Part shown: positions 1 through 8,756 of the stretch, one piece after another
How the letters are laid out: each line of letters begins with the position of its first letter
Position numbering within the stretch: position 1 is the stretch's first letter
Assembly (NCBI RefSeq): GCF_003313385.1
Contig: NZ_QMHN01000006.1
Coordinates: 288,652-352,651 of the forward strand
DNA: 64,000 nt
DNA from: Pedobacter chitinilyticus
GTDB lineage: Bacteria > Bacteroidota > Bacteroidia > Sphingobacteriales > Sphingobacteriaceae
Direction of reading: 5' to 3'
Program-made: the position numbers and the translations under genes
The notes under the pieces: model-generated
What the model was told of the DNA's origin: nothing
The model's input: only the letters and a program-made list of their open reading frames with translations
The model's database searches: none

Positions 1-5
1 ACACA

Positions 6-177
6 AGGAGTACCTGTTACGATGATTCGGAAGAGTTAGAGAAAGTTTCAATACGAAAACCACCCACAGTAAGAATGATAAAAGCAGTACCTGTCCTCTC
101 TCCTTTCAAAGGAGAGAGCTAGAGAGAGGTTCAACACATAAAAATATCAAAACCCTTTCTCGCTATGCGGTTCTCTC
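6..177. repeat. Long direct repeat, copy A
   Basis: This ~170-bp segment recurs 267 bp downstream (273-444) with only scattered substitutions over most of its length; the last ~30 bp are looser. It carries an 11-bp perfect inverted repeat around a single base at 96-118 (CTCTCTCCTTT / AAAGGAGAGAG). No convincing reading frame crosses it. It looks like a non-coding structured repeat rather than a gene remnant. Its role is unknown. Confidence 0.8.
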
Positions 178-272
178 CATTTAAGGGCAAGAATAGCAGA
201 GATTAAAGTAACGGGGGAAATATTTAACCAGTGATCAATTGAAATCGCAGTTCAGGTACTCGCTCCTAAAAA

Positions 273-444
273 AGAAGTACCTGTTACGATGATTCGGAAG
301 AGTTAGAGAAAGTTTCAATATGAAAACTACCCTCAGTAAGAATGATAAAAGCAATACCTGTCCTCTCTCCTTTCAAAGGAGAGAGCTAGAGAGAGGTTCA
401 ACACCTAAAAACATCAAACCCTCTCTCCGCTTTGTAGGTTCTCT
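273..444. repeat. Long direct repeat, copy B
   Basis: Second copy of the repeat at 6-177. The same 11-bp-arm palindrome lies at 363-385. A further CTCTCTCC/GGAGAGAG inverted pair spans 421-457 at its right edge, so the right half is rich in complementary pyrimidine and purine tracts that could fold. The stretch from 1 to 585 has no supported gene; these repeats and the palindrome at 497-529 are all that is recognisable in it. Confidence 0.78.
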
Positions 445-496
445 AAAATGGAGAGAGAGAAGTGCTTAAGAAAGTTCACACTAACATCATGTCCGC

Positions 497-529
497 AAAC
501 CTCGTAGGTTTTAAAAACCTACGAGGTTT
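497..529. terminator. Perfect 15-bp-arm palindrome, possible terminator or REP-like element
   Basis: AAACCTCGTAGGTTT (497-511) is followed after three bases by its exact reverse complement (515-529). It lies 56 bp beyond the stop of the minus-strand barrel-protein gene, so it could end that transcript. No long T-run follows, so a dispersed palindromic repeat is equally likely. Palindromes of this kind are frequent in Bacteroidota genomes (recollection, not checked). Confidence 0.55.
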
Positions 530-585
530 AAATACCAATGAACAAGCGAACTAATGAACCAATGAACTATTTTAGCTCAACCTAT

Positions 586-1125
586 TTACAGTGCAAAATT
601 ATAGCCTACCCTAATGCCCACAAACTTGATATCATAGATATCATCGCTTACATCAGAACTTTGGTATTTTACCCCCAATTCAATTTGATTGATCATATAA
701 CCTGCACCAACGGCCCAACCAAAAGCGGTTTGACTACCGCTGGCCTTTACACCTGATGCGCTTTTTCCAGAAGCCCTATTGATCGAGATCCCTGCTTGAG
801 TATCTAAAATGACTTTACCAAACAAATAACGATAACCTGTATAAATAGGAATGGCCGAATAAGATCCGCTTGCGCCGTCAGGAAGGTCTTTCAAACCAAA
901 ACGGTTATAACCTGCCTCTAAAGTAACCTGATGTGGACTGCTTTTGCCGCCAACGCCATATATGCCCTTTAAACTGCCACCAAAACCTGTATTAACAATA
1001 TCATTTAGTTTTTCGGTTGGGAAAGCTACACGAGCACCTACCTGAATAGCATTTGTTCCCTTTTGGGCACTAGCTGCCGAAAAGATAAAAACCGAAGCAG
1101 AAAGAAGTAAGAGTTTTTTAATCAT
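586..1125 (-). CDS. Small outer-membrane beta-barrel protein (PorT-like fold)
   Basis: A 179-residue exported protein. A signal peptide occupies about residues 1-20 (MIKKLLLL..., cleavage after SAAS/AQ). The rest has alternating hydrophobic and polar strands with many Gly and aromatic residues, ending in a strand that closes ...VGIRVGYNFAL, with a terminal hydrophobic residue as is usual for outer-membrane barrels. The size fits an eight-stranded barrel of the outer-membrane beta-barrel (PorT-like) superfamily. No catalytic motif is visible and the ligand or role cannot be told. It is transcribed in the same direction as the MscS-type channel gene upstream (30-bp gap), so the two may share a transcript. 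Barrel assignment is fairly secure; function is unknown. Confidence 0.75.
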   Translation of the reverse strand: MIKKLLLLSASVFIFSAASAQKGTNAIQVGARVAFPTEKLNDIVNTGFGGSLKGIYGVGGKSSPHQVTLEAGYNRFGLKDLPDGASGSYSAIPIYTGYRYLFGKVILDTQAGISINRASGKSASGVKASGSQTAFGWAVGAGYMINQIELGVKYQSSDVSDDIYDIKFVGIRVGYNFAL

Positions 1126-1155
1126 CTGATGTTAATTTTTGTATAAGGATTTATG

Positions 1156-3615
1156 TTAAGTTTTATTTTTCTCGTGGTTGGCCGTATGCACAAATACCTC
1201 TTGTTTTGGATACGGAATTTGAATGTCATTTTTAAGGAATAACTGATTAATGGCTACAATCACATCGCTTTTAATCTCGGCAAGCTGTTTCGTTTGTCGG
1301 CTCCAATAAAACACCTGCATTTGCAAAGCTTCTGGACTAATATCTTTAAAGAACACCGTAGGCTCTGGATGCTTCATGATCCGTTCGTCGGCCAGCAGCA
1401 ATGCTAAAATGTCTTGCTGCACTTTTTGAAGGTTAGCACCATGGGCAATATGGATAATCACCGACGCTCGTCGTTTACTGCCACCACTTGACCAATTGAT
1501 CAAATGCGAATTCAGTAAATCGCCGTTAGGCATCACAATCTCCGCACCGTCAAAAGTGGTTATAATGCTACTGCGGAAACCTATAGATTTTACCGTGCCG
1601 CTTTTGCCAGCCACTTCTACTTCATCTTCCAAGTTCAGCGGCTTTTCAAAAGCAATCACCAATCCGCTAACCAGGTTATTCACTAACGATTGTAAACCAA
1701 AACCAATACCCACACCCAAAGCACCCAACACAATCGCAATTTTATCAATAGGGATACCTACCGCAGCAAATGCCAAAAACAAGCCTAAAAGGATAATGGT
1801 AATTCGAATTAACAAAATCCAGCTGCCAATTCCCTTTTTGCCATCTTGCTTAGAAAAAGTACGTTTATCTACCGCAAAAAACGAGACTACTTTAGAAATC
1901 ACCACTGATGCAGATACCACAAAGAAGAATAAAATCAGGTTACTGATGCTGAAAGTATAACTTCCTATGGCACGCTGGTCGAAAAAGAAATTGCGTACAG
2001 GCTCAACAATAAAAGCATAAGCTGGGAAATTCCGTCCAAACAAAATCAACCAACCAATAACCAATAGCACATAAAGCAACATGGGTGCTTTTTGCCCTAC
2101 CCTATCAAAATTCATGAAAAACAGGCTTTTGTCTTGCCGTGCATACAGGTTAAATGCTAATTGTAAACCTTGGTTAATCAGTCTTACCGTCCACAAAAAC
2201 ATAATGGCAATGATGACATTTACATAACCTGCAACCAACAAGGCCTTGGCCAAGTTATAACTACCTATCAGGTTAAATAGCAAGGCAAAAAACTCCAGCG
2301 CCACCATCAATCCAATGGCATAAACAATGAGGCGCTCCCTCAATTCATCACGTTTTCCTTTTTTAAAAATCAAATAGCCCAATACCAAACCTGCACTTGA
2401 TAAAAAGAGCATATACCACCTTTCGATACCCGAAGCTTGAAGAATGAGGTTATCAATGGCTGATAGTATAAACAACGACAACATGCCCAACCAAGCGTAC
2501 ATCCAAAACTTGGTGATGTAGCCCCTCATCAACAGTGTAAGTGCTAATCCAGCAACAAGCCAAAAAAACAAACTAAAGATAAAAGGCGGTGAATTAAACA
2601 GGAACTGCGCTAAATTTGCAATGATGAAAATAGCCGAAAGCAGCGGATGCCTGATGATCAAATGATCTTTGCCTATGGCTTGGCCATTAGCTTCTTTACG
2701 GTAAGCATTTTTAAGCGACAATATAAAAGAATAGCACACCAGTAGGAGCAATAAAACGCAAGCCAAAATACCCACGTTACTAATGCTAAAGAAGCGTAAA
2801 ATCAATTGACCTTTTTGTACGGAGTAGTTAATAATCTGCCCAAATGGCCTAAATACTTCTGAGGATTGCCAAATGTAACTCAATTCAGGATGGAACAGTT
2901 GATCTGCCATTTGTTGCTGAAAATGCGTCACTTCATCAAGATGACTTTCCAAACTATAGGTTTGTAAGTTCGCTTGATTTTGTAAAGATTGAGTTTGCAC
3001 AATCGAACGATCAATCATGCTATCAATAGGCGCTACTTCTTGTGCCAATACCACTAAAGCCTGTATGTACTTGGATAGTTTTACCGAATCTTTAGAGAAG
3101 CTGAACAGCTCTTTGGTTTTGGAAAGGGAATCAATTTGATATTTAAACTGCGAAAGCCGCTTTTTGTGATTATCTAATTTGGTTTTCTGCAAGTTACATC
3201 GTTCCAACAATGCATTAAGCAACTTTTGGGTTGATACCAGATTTCGATAAGTCCTTGGTGTTTCTCTATTTGCGAAAACTCCATCGCCTGCTAAACTGGC
3301 ATGCTTTGCAATTAAAGAAAGTTCCTTTTTAGCCGCTAGGGTATCTAAACCAGTACGAAGATAAAGTTTAGCTTTTTGGATGTTTTTCTTTATCTCTACC
3401 AATGTCGCTTCCTGCACCTGCTCGGCCCTATCCGCCTCAAAATCTGCAGCACTACTCATGGCAGACGACTTTGCAAAATCCTGCATTTTGTCCACAAAAC
3501 TTTTAGCATTCGCAGTGTCTTTTTGATTTGATTGATTGACTTGGCCATAAGACAAGCTAAACATCCCAACTAAAAGAAGCAACAAGTTGATGATACGGGA
3601 CAGTTGAGGCTGCAT
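1156..3615 (-). CDS. Large MscS-family mechanosensitive channel
   Basis: Predicted membrane channel that opens on turgor increase and releases solutes. The chosen ATG gives 819 residues; four codons upstream only a TTG is available. A signal peptide (~1-25) leads into a ~220-residue periplasmic alpha-helical region with coiled-coil character, then about eight to ten membrane helices. The MscS core follows: a Gly/Ala-rich pore helix (LGALGVGIGFGLQSLVNN), then the beta domain with FEKPLNLEDEVEV, GTVKSIGFRSS and the PNG loop (MPNGDLLNSHLINWS), and a C-terminal alpha/beta domain. The architecture resembles MscK/MscM-type long channels more than short MscS. It is followed by a small barrel protein on the same strand. 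The assignment to the family is secure; gating properties are not inferable. Confidence 0.92.
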   Translation of the reverse strand: MQPQLSRIINLLLLLVGMFSLSYGQVNQSNQKDTANAKSFVDKMQDFAKSSAMSSAADFEADRAEQVQEATLVEIKKNIQKAKLYLRTGLDTLAAKKELSLIAKHASLAGDGVFANRETPRTYRNLVSTQKLLNALLERCNLQKTKLDNHKKRLSQFKYQIDSLSKTKELFSFSKDSVKLSKYIQALVVLAQEVAPIDSMIDRSIVQTQSLQNQANLQTYSLESHLDEVTHFQQQMADQLFHPELSYIWQSSEVFRPFGQIINYSVQKGQLILRFFSISNVGILACVLLLLLVCYSFILSLKNAYRKEANGQAIGKDHLIIRHPLLSAIFIIANLAQFLFNSPPFIFSLFFWLVAGLALTLLMRGYITKFWMYAWLGMLSLFILSAIDNLILQASGIERWYMLFLSSAGLVLGYLIFKKGKRDELRERLIVYAIGLMVALEFFALLFNLIGSYNLAKALLVAGYVNVIIAIMFLWTVRLINQGLQLAFNLYARQDKSLFFMNFDRVGQKAPMLLYVLLVIGWLILFGRNFPAYAFIVEPVRNFFFDQRAIGSYTFSISNLILFFFVVSASVVISKVVSFFAVDKRTFSKQDGKKGIGSWILLIRITIILLGLFLAFAAVGIPIDKIAIVLGALGVGIGFGLQSLVNNLVSGLVIAFEKPLNLEDEVEVAGKSGTVKSIGFRSSIITTFDGAEIVMPNGDLLNSHLINWSSGGSKRRASVIIHIAHGANLQKVQQDILALLLADERIMKHPEPTVFFKDISPEALQMQVFYWSRQTKQLAEIKSDVIVAINQLFLKNDIQIPYPKQEVFVHTANHEKNKT

Positions 3616-3742
3616 ATATGAAATCAAATAAATGGAGTAGCCGTTGCGCTAATCAATGCCATGAAATTAAAAAAATATTCCCTAAATGAGTAATTTTAGC
3701 TGCTAAAAAGGTAAATTTATACCATACAAAAATAATCAACTC

Positions 3743-4591
3743 ATGGGCAGACCTCTCTTATTCCTGGTAGCACTGTTGCTCTCTATCAGCACTTTTGCGC
3801 AAACATCCAACAACGAAAAAGCCGACATTATCCTGAAAGTGAATGGCGACGAAATGAAAGGTAAAATCACTAAAATTACCGATACTGACCTCACTTTTAT
3901 TTACAGTGGCGAAACTTTAGAATACACGATTAAGAAATCGGATATTTTGAAAATCACCCATTCAAGTGGCAGGGTAGAAACCATTAACCAACCGCCTTTG
4001 CCTTCTGACATTCGCAAAAACGACCAAATAGTAATGAAAGGCACTCCCGCCGACCATCATAATCGCATTGCTGTACTTCCTTTTCACTACTTGATCGAAA
4101 ATCAACCTGGTGCCGATGAAATAGGTTTAAGTGCCCAACAAGACACCTACTCGTTTTTATCGCAACACTCGGCAGGCTATACCTTAATTGATCCCAGAAC
4201 CACCAATGCTTTGTTGGCCAAAGGAGGCGTAACCAAGGAAAACATTACTGGCTTTACCATGAACGAGTTATGCAATATACTTGGTGTGGAATACATTATT
4301 GATGGCACCGTTAAACAAAACAAAGCCTCGCAAACCAGTTACACCAGTGATAACTCAAACACCAACGTAAAAAGAAACGCAAATGACAAAGTAACCAAGG
4401 TAAACTCTTACGGTTCTACTTTTTCAAATGCCGAACAACGTTACGACGTTTCGGTGAGCTTGAACATTTATAATGATAACAATGCCAATATTTATAATCA
4501 AAGCCATAAAGCTTTTTTCTCCAACACAGACGGAGGTTTTGGCAGTCCATTACAATACCTTTTAAAACGTTGCCCTTTATACCGTAAATAA
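3743..4591 (+). CDS. Secreted protein with a C-terminal CsgG-like domain, function unknown
   Basis: 282 residues with a signal peptide (MGRPLLFLVALLLSISTFAQ). Residues ~25-75 form a small beta-rich module (ADIILKVNGDEMKGKITKI... GETLEYTIKKSDILKI) that I recall as common in exported Bacteroidota proteins. Residues ~105-270 begin NRIAVLPFHYL and contain LGVEYIIDGTV, which resembles the alpha/beta fold of CsgG/TolB-N-like lipoproteins that combine short-lived inputs into an 'integrated' response, but there is no lipobox Cys here. It ends ...LLKRCPLYRK. It lies 16 bp ahead of another secreted protein in the same direction, a likely two-gene operon. The fold call is tentative and no function is assigned. 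Confidence 0.6.
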   Translation: MGRPLLFLVALLLSISTFAQTSNNEKADIILKVNGDEMKGKITKITDTDLTFIYSGETLEYTIKKSDILKITHSSGRVETINQPPLPSDIRKNDQIVMKGTPADHHNRIAVLPFHYLIENQPGADEIGLSAQQDTYSFLSQHSAGYTLIDPRTTNALLAKGGVTKENITGFTMNELCNILGVEYIIDGTVKQNKASQTSYTSDNSNTNVKRNANDKVTKVNSYGSTFSNAEQRYDVSVSLNIYNDNNANIYNQSHKAFFSNTDGGFGSPLQYLLKRCPLYRK

Positions 4592-4607
4592 TTTTAAAGC
4601 TTATAAG

Positions 4608-5285
4608 ATGAAAAAACTGTTTATTTCTTTGCTGATGACCTCCATAGGCTTCGTGGCCTTTGCCCAAAAGAGCCTGGTGTTGCAAACACTAAAAAAATAC
4701 CATGTGAGCGAAGACGTGCTGAAACCTAATTTGAAAGACAATTTAGAAAAGTACGCTCATGAAGTAGAAAGAACGGTAAGCTTTAACGATAAGGATAAAG
4801 TTTATATTTCCAGTTTCGACCCCAATAAGCAAGACACACCACAATGGACGTTGGTTTCGGTAAATGGTAAAAAACCTTCAAAGGGCGAGCAAAAAGCTTT
4901 TGACAAGGAACACAATCAAAAAACTGATTTTAAGGTAGACGACAACTCTTACAAAATAGCTAAAGATGATGGCAACACCTTAGAAATCACTTATCAATAC
5001 GACCCAAGTACCATAGATAGCGAACACGGATTTTTTAAAGATTGCCTATTTACATTACACATTAATGCCAAAACGGGCAGGTTGGAGAAAATAACCGAAG
5101 TAAATTTGAAAGACTTAAGGATTAAAATCCTCAAGGCAACCAAGCTGACTACCGAAGTAACTTATCAATACATCGAAAAAGATAAAATTTATGTTCCTGT
5201 GAACGATCGCGTAGAAGTAGTGATTAAAATGTTGGGCAACGAAATGCCAATGATCACCACCGACAAATACACTTTGAAACCCTAG
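4608..5285 (+). CDS. Secreted protein of unknown function
   Basis: 225 residues with a clear signal peptide (MKKLFISLLMTSIGFVAFAQ). The mature part is Lys/Asp-rich and mostly beta by pattern, with segments such as VYISSFDPNK, WTLVSVNGKKPS and LEKITEVNLKDLRIK. That layout is reminiscent of periplasmic proteins of the LolA/outer-membrane-lipoprotein-sorting type, but the resemblance is weak and I do not recognise the family. It is the second gene of a pair with the CsgG-like protein (16-bp gap) and ends at a hairpin terminator shared with the convergent sdhB gene. Confidence 0.6.
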   Translation: MKKLFISLLMTSIGFVAFAQKSLVLQTLKKYHVSEDVLKPNLKDNLEKYAHEVERTVSFNDKDKVYISSFDPNKQDTPQWTLVSVNGKKPSKGEQKAFDKEHNQKTDFKVDDNSYKIAKDDGNTLEITYQYDPSTIDSEHGFFKDCLFTLHINAKTGRLEKITEVNLKDLRIKILKATKLTTEVTYQYIEKDKIYVPVNDRVEVVIKMLGNEMPMITTDKYTLKP

Positions 5286-5349
5286 GTTGTACATTGATGT
5301 CCGTGATTTAACACTTACATCGCAATGACGGGCGATACCACTACATTTC

Positions 5350-5394
5350 GAACATAAAAAGGCGGCTGGATGACCAACCGCCTTTTTTATGTTC
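5350..5394. terminator. Bidirectional hairpin terminator between convergent genes
   Basis: GAACATAAAAAGGCGG (5350-5365) pairs with CCGCCTTTTTTATGTTC (5378-5394), leaving a 12-base loop and one extra base in the A/T tract. GC-rich core plus A-run on one side and T-run on the other is the classical form of an intrinsic terminator usable from both sides. It sits between the stop of the plus-strand secreted protein and the stop of minus-strand sdhB. Confidence 0.85.
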
Positions 5395-5408
5395 AAATCC
5401 TACTAAGC

Positions 5409-6158
5409 TTAGGTTTTACTTAACAAACGAGATTCATGATATAGATAGTTAAACCTGGCAATATGCAATACTGAAATCCCTTGCGGACACTCCACTTCAC
5501 AAGCTTCGGTGTTAGAGCAATGTCCAAAACCTTCTGCATCCATTTGTTGTACCATGGCATCCACTCTTTTAGCTGTTTCCAGCTTACCTTGTGGCAATAT
5601 AGCCAAATGAACTACTTTGGCCGCGGTAAATAAGGCTGCACTGGAATTTTTACAGGTGGCCACACAAGCACCACAACCAATGCATGCCGCCGCATCAAAA
5701 GCTGCTTCGGCCGTTTCATGAGCAATGGGAATGCTATTGGCTTCAGGGGCCTGTCCCGTGGAAGCAGATATGAATCCACCCGCCTGTATAATTCTATCAA
5801 AACTGCCTCGATCTATTTTCAAATCCCTTAAAACGGTGAAAGCACTTGACCTAAAAGGCTCTACATAAATGGTTTCCCCGTCTTTAAAACTGCGCATATG
5901 CAACTGACAGGTGGTGGTATTGGCCAAAGGCCCATGGGCACGACCATTGATCATCATGCCACATTGCCCACAAATACCTTCTCTGCAATCATGATCAAAT
6001 TCAATGGTTCTTTCCCCTTTTTCAATCAACAGCTGGTTCAACATATCCATCATCTCTAAAAAAGACATGTGCGTAGTGACCCCATCCAATTGATAATCAA
6101 CAAGCCTGCCCTTTTCCGAAGCATTTTCTTGTCGCCATATTTTCAAGTTCAACTTCAT
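5409..6158 (-). CDS. sdhB: Succinate dehydrogenase/fumarate reductase iron-sulfur subunit
   Basis: 249 residues carrying electrons from the flavoprotein to the membrane subunit of complex II. Three iron-sulfur cluster sites are visible. The [2Fe-2S] ligands are C58, C63 and C66 (DHDCREGICGQCG) with C84. The [4Fe-4S] ligands are C159, C162 and C165 (CIGCGACVATC), and C169 continues the motif. The [3Fe-4S] region contains C214, C220 and C224 (HCSNTEACEVECP). Length and cluster order match the family. It is the last gene of the porin-transporter-sdhCAB operon, 8 bp after sdhA. Direction of catalysis (succinate oxidation or fumarate reduction) cannot be told from this subunit; the companion uptake genes suggest use of external dicarboxylates. 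Confidence 0.96.
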   Translation of the reverse strand: MKLNLKIWRQENASEKGRLVDYQLDGVTTHMSFLEMMDMLNQLLIEKGERTIEFDHDCREGICGQCGMMINGRAHGPLANTTTCQLHMRSFKDGETIYVEPFRSSAFTVLRDLKIDRGSFDRIIQAGGFISASTGQAPEANSIPIAHETAEAAFDAAACIGCGACVATCKNSSAALFTAAKVVHLAILPQGKLETAKRVDAMVQQMDAEGFGHCSNTEACEVECPQGISVLHIARFNYLYHESRLLSKT

Positions 6159-6166
6159 GGTTTCCT

Positions 6167-8083
6167 TTATTTATAGCTCCTAACGGTTAAACTCACCCTT
6201 TCAAAAGTCAATGGTTCTTTATGCAACACATGTTGCTCATTTTCGCCCTTCCATTCCCAAGCAGAAACGTAGGCATAATGTTCATCATCACGTACCGCCT
6301 CTCCATCAGCCGTTTGGTATTCTTCCCTAAAATGCGCCCCACATGATTCTTCTCTCTGTAAAGCATCCAAACACATCAGCTCACCAAGTTCCAAATAATC
6401 GGCCACCCTTCCCGCTTTTTCCAATTCGCTGTTCAAATGCTCGTCGCCAGTAAGTTTTAAATCGGTGTAGAATTTATTTCTGAGTGCCTTAATCTCCTCA
6501 ATGGCTTGTTGCAAACCTTCCTTACTTCTCGAGAGGCCACATTTATCGTAAAGCAATTTGCCCAATGTTTTATGGAAATAATCGACCGAAAGACTGCCCT
6601 TAATCTCCATTAACTGCTGAAGCTTCGCCTTTACTTGTGCCTCTGCCTCATCAAACGCAGGATGCGAAGTTTTCACACGTTCTGCTTTTAATTCATCAGC
6701 CAAATAATTTGGGATGGTATAAGGAGCAATAAAATAACCATCTACACAGGCTTGCAAGAGCGAATTGGCACCCAGTCGGTTTGCTCCGTGATCTGAAAAA
6801 TTAGCTTCACCCAAAGCAAATAAACCTGGAATAGAAGTCATTAACTGATAATCCACCCACAATCCGCCCATGGTAAAGTGAGCTGCTGGAGAAATTAACA
6901 TGGGCTGCTCATAAGCATTGATCCCCGTGATTTTCTCGTACATGGTAAAAAGGTTACTGTACTTTTCTTTGATTTTCGCTTTCCCTTGTGCTTTAATGGC
7001 CCTTGAAAAATCCAGATAAACGGCATTCTTCATCGGACCAACCCCAAAGCCTGCGTCAATGCGCTCCTTAGCCGCACGTGAGGAAATATCCCGTGGAGAA
7101 AGGTTTCCAAACGCTGGATACCGTCGTTCCAAATAGTAATCTCTTTCTTCTTCTGGAATAAGCCCAGCCTCTCGCTGCTCCCCCTCCTTGAGCGGCACCC
7201 AAATCCTACCATCGTTACGTAGCGATTCGGACATGAGTGTTAGCTTAGATTGCTGCTCGCCCGATTGCGGTAAAGAAGTGGGATGAAACTGGATCCAGCT
7301 TACGCCCGACATTAATGCCCCTTTTTGATGTGCCCGCCAAATGGCCGAGCCATTACAGCCCATGGCCAAGGTAGAGAGATAATAGATTTTACCATAGCCA
7401 CCAGTAGCCAATACCACCGCATCGGCAGCATGACGTTCTATTTCCCCTGTCACTAAATCTCTGGTGATAATTCCTTTGGCTTTTCCATCTATCAAAACCA
7501 AATCCAGCATTTCATGTCGGGTATAGGTTTTTACCTTCCCCAAACTTTCTTGTCGCATTAAAGCCTGATAAGCGCCCAGCAGCAATTGTTGTCCCGTTTG
7601 TCCACGGGCATAAAAAGTTCTGGAAACCTGCACTCCGCCAAAAGATCTGTTATTTAAATAGCCGCCATATTCCCTGGCAAAAGGTACGCCTTGCGCTACC
7701 GACTGATCAATAAGTGCTAAAGAACATTCGGCTAAACGATACACATTGGCTTCACGGGAGCGGAAATCGCCGCCTTTAATCGTATCATAAAACATCCGAT
7801 AAACACTATCGCCATCGTTCTTGTAATTTTTGGCAGCGTTTACCCCTCCTTGTGCCGCTACCGAATGGGCTCTTCTGGCACTATCCTGAAAGCAAAAGGA
7901 TTTAATCCGATAACCTTGTTCGGCCAATGAAGCTGTACAAGAAGCCCCAGCTAAGCCAGTGCCTACCACAATCAATTCCATTTTTTGCCTATTGGCGGGA
8001 TTCACCAATTTGGCTTTTTCCTTAAAATTGGACCATTTATCTTCTAAAGCTCCTTCTGGAATATTTGCATTTAAAGCGTTCAT
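6167..8083 (-). CDS. sdhA: Succinate dehydrogenase/fumarate reductase flavoprotein subunit
   Basis: 638 residues, the catalytic FAD subunit interconverting succinate and fumarate. The N-terminal dinucleotide fold is VVGTGLAGASCTASLAEQG. The histidine in RRAHSVAAQGGVNA is the usual site of covalent FAD attachment. The substrate-site block QFHPTSLP and the FAD-binding stretch ANRLGANSLL are intact, as is the C-terminal CGAHFREEY region. It starts one base after the sdhC stop (TGA-T-ATG), implying translational coupling, and is followed by sdhB. Length is typical for the long Bacteroidota type that pairs with a single five-helix cytochrome b subunit. Confidence 0.97.
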   Translation of the reverse strand: MNALNANIPEGALEDKWSNFKEKAKLVNPANRQKMELIVVGTGLAGASCTASLAEQGYRIKSFCFQDSARRAHSVAAQGGVNAAKNYKNDGDSVYRMFYDTIKGGDFRSREANVYRLAECSLALIDQSVAQGVPFAREYGGYLNNRSFGGVQVSRTFYARGQTGQQLLLGAYQALMRQESLGKVKTYTRHEMLDLVLIDGKAKGIITRDLVTGEIERHAADAVVLATGGYGKIYYLSTLAMGCNGSAIWRAHQKGALMSGVSWIQFHPTSLPQSGEQQSKLTLMSESLRNDGRIWVPLKEGEQREAGLIPEEERDYYLERRYPAFGNLSPRDISSRAAKERIDAGFGVGPMKNAVYLDFSRAIKAQGKAKIKEKYSNLFTMYEKITGINAYEQPMLISPAAHFTMGGLWVDYQLMTSIPGLFALGEANFSDHGANRLGANSLLQACVDGYFIAPYTIPNYLADELKAERVKTSHPAFDEAEAQVKAKLQQLMEIKGSLSVDYFHKTLGKLLYDKCGLSRSKEGLQQAIEEIKALRNKFYTDLKLTGDEHLNSELEKAGRVADYLELGELMCLDALQREESCGAHFREEYQTADGEAVRDDEHYAYVSAWEWKGENEQHVLHKEPLTFERVSLTVRSYK

Positions 8084-8084
8084 A

Positions 8085-8756
8085 TCAGTGGCTTAAATAA
8101 ACATAAATTGGCATGGCCATAAACCCTAGCGTAATGGCCAGTGTATAAACCCATGCTACCCATTTGGCCAACTTCACATATTTGGGATGATATAGCCCCA
8201 AAGTTCTGATGGCACTAAAAAAACCGTGCAATAGGTGAAATCCTAAGGCTAGCAAACCCACCTCATACAACATTACATACCACAGTTCCTGATAGGCACT
8301 TACCACAATGGTGTATAAATCCTTTTGTCCATGCGCATCCAAGGGCAATTCCGTAAACTTATATTGATACCAAAAATCTTTCAGGTGAACAATTAGAAAC
8401 AAGAAAATGATGGTGCCCAACACGCCCATATTACGACTATACCAAGGGCTTACGGCACCACGTTGGTCATAAGCATATTTTACCCCATTGGCTTTCTGTT
8501 TTTTGAGCGAAAGGATAATGGCATAAACCACATGCGCTATAATGGATAGATAGAGCACATAGGAAATGATTTTGATGATGAGGTTATTGGACAGTAATTG
8601 CGAGTACCAATTGAACTGGATCCTAGCTTCTTCGGCAGGAAGAAAAAGCTGCAGATTGCCCAGCACATGAATCACCAAAAACACGCACAAAAAAAGTCCT
8701 GTTAAGGCCATCCAAAGTTTATAGCCCTGCGTTGTTGCTCCTTTAGTTTTTACCAT
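8085..8756 (-). CDS. sdhC: Succinate dehydrogenase cytochrome b subunit (single-anchor type)
   Basis: Five-helix diheme membrane anchor of complex II, 223 residues from the ATG at 8756 (MVKTKGATT). The longer frame opens only at a TTG inside the preceding gene and is not preferred. Candidate heme-ligand histidines lie in helices, including the ones in VIHVLGNLQLF, SIIAHVVYAI, IVHLKDFWY and GFHLLHGFFSAI. No separate sdhD is present, as expected for this type. The start codon overlaps the last codon and stop of the transporter gene by 7 bp, so the two are translationally coupled. Heme ligands are assigned by pattern only. Confidence 0.93.
   Translation of the reverse strand: MVKTKGATTQGYKLWMALTGLFLCVFLVIHVLGNLQLFLPAEEARIQFNWYSQLLSNNLIIKIISYVLYLSIIAHVVYAIILSLKKQKANGVKYAYDQRGAVSPWYSRNMGVLGTIIFLFLIVHLKDFWYQYKFTELPLDAHGQKDLYTIVVSAYQELWYVMLYEVGLLALGFHLLHGFFSAIRTLGLYHPKYVKLAKWVAWVYTLAITLGFMAMPIYVYLSH

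Noticed and set aside
538..756. 72-codon plus-strand frame
   Set aside because: It lies almost wholly antisense to the 3' part of the well-supported barrel-protein gene and has no independent coding signs.
1496..1960. 154-codon plus-strand frame
   Set aside because: Antisense shadow of the conserved MscS core; the other strand encodes clear family motifs.
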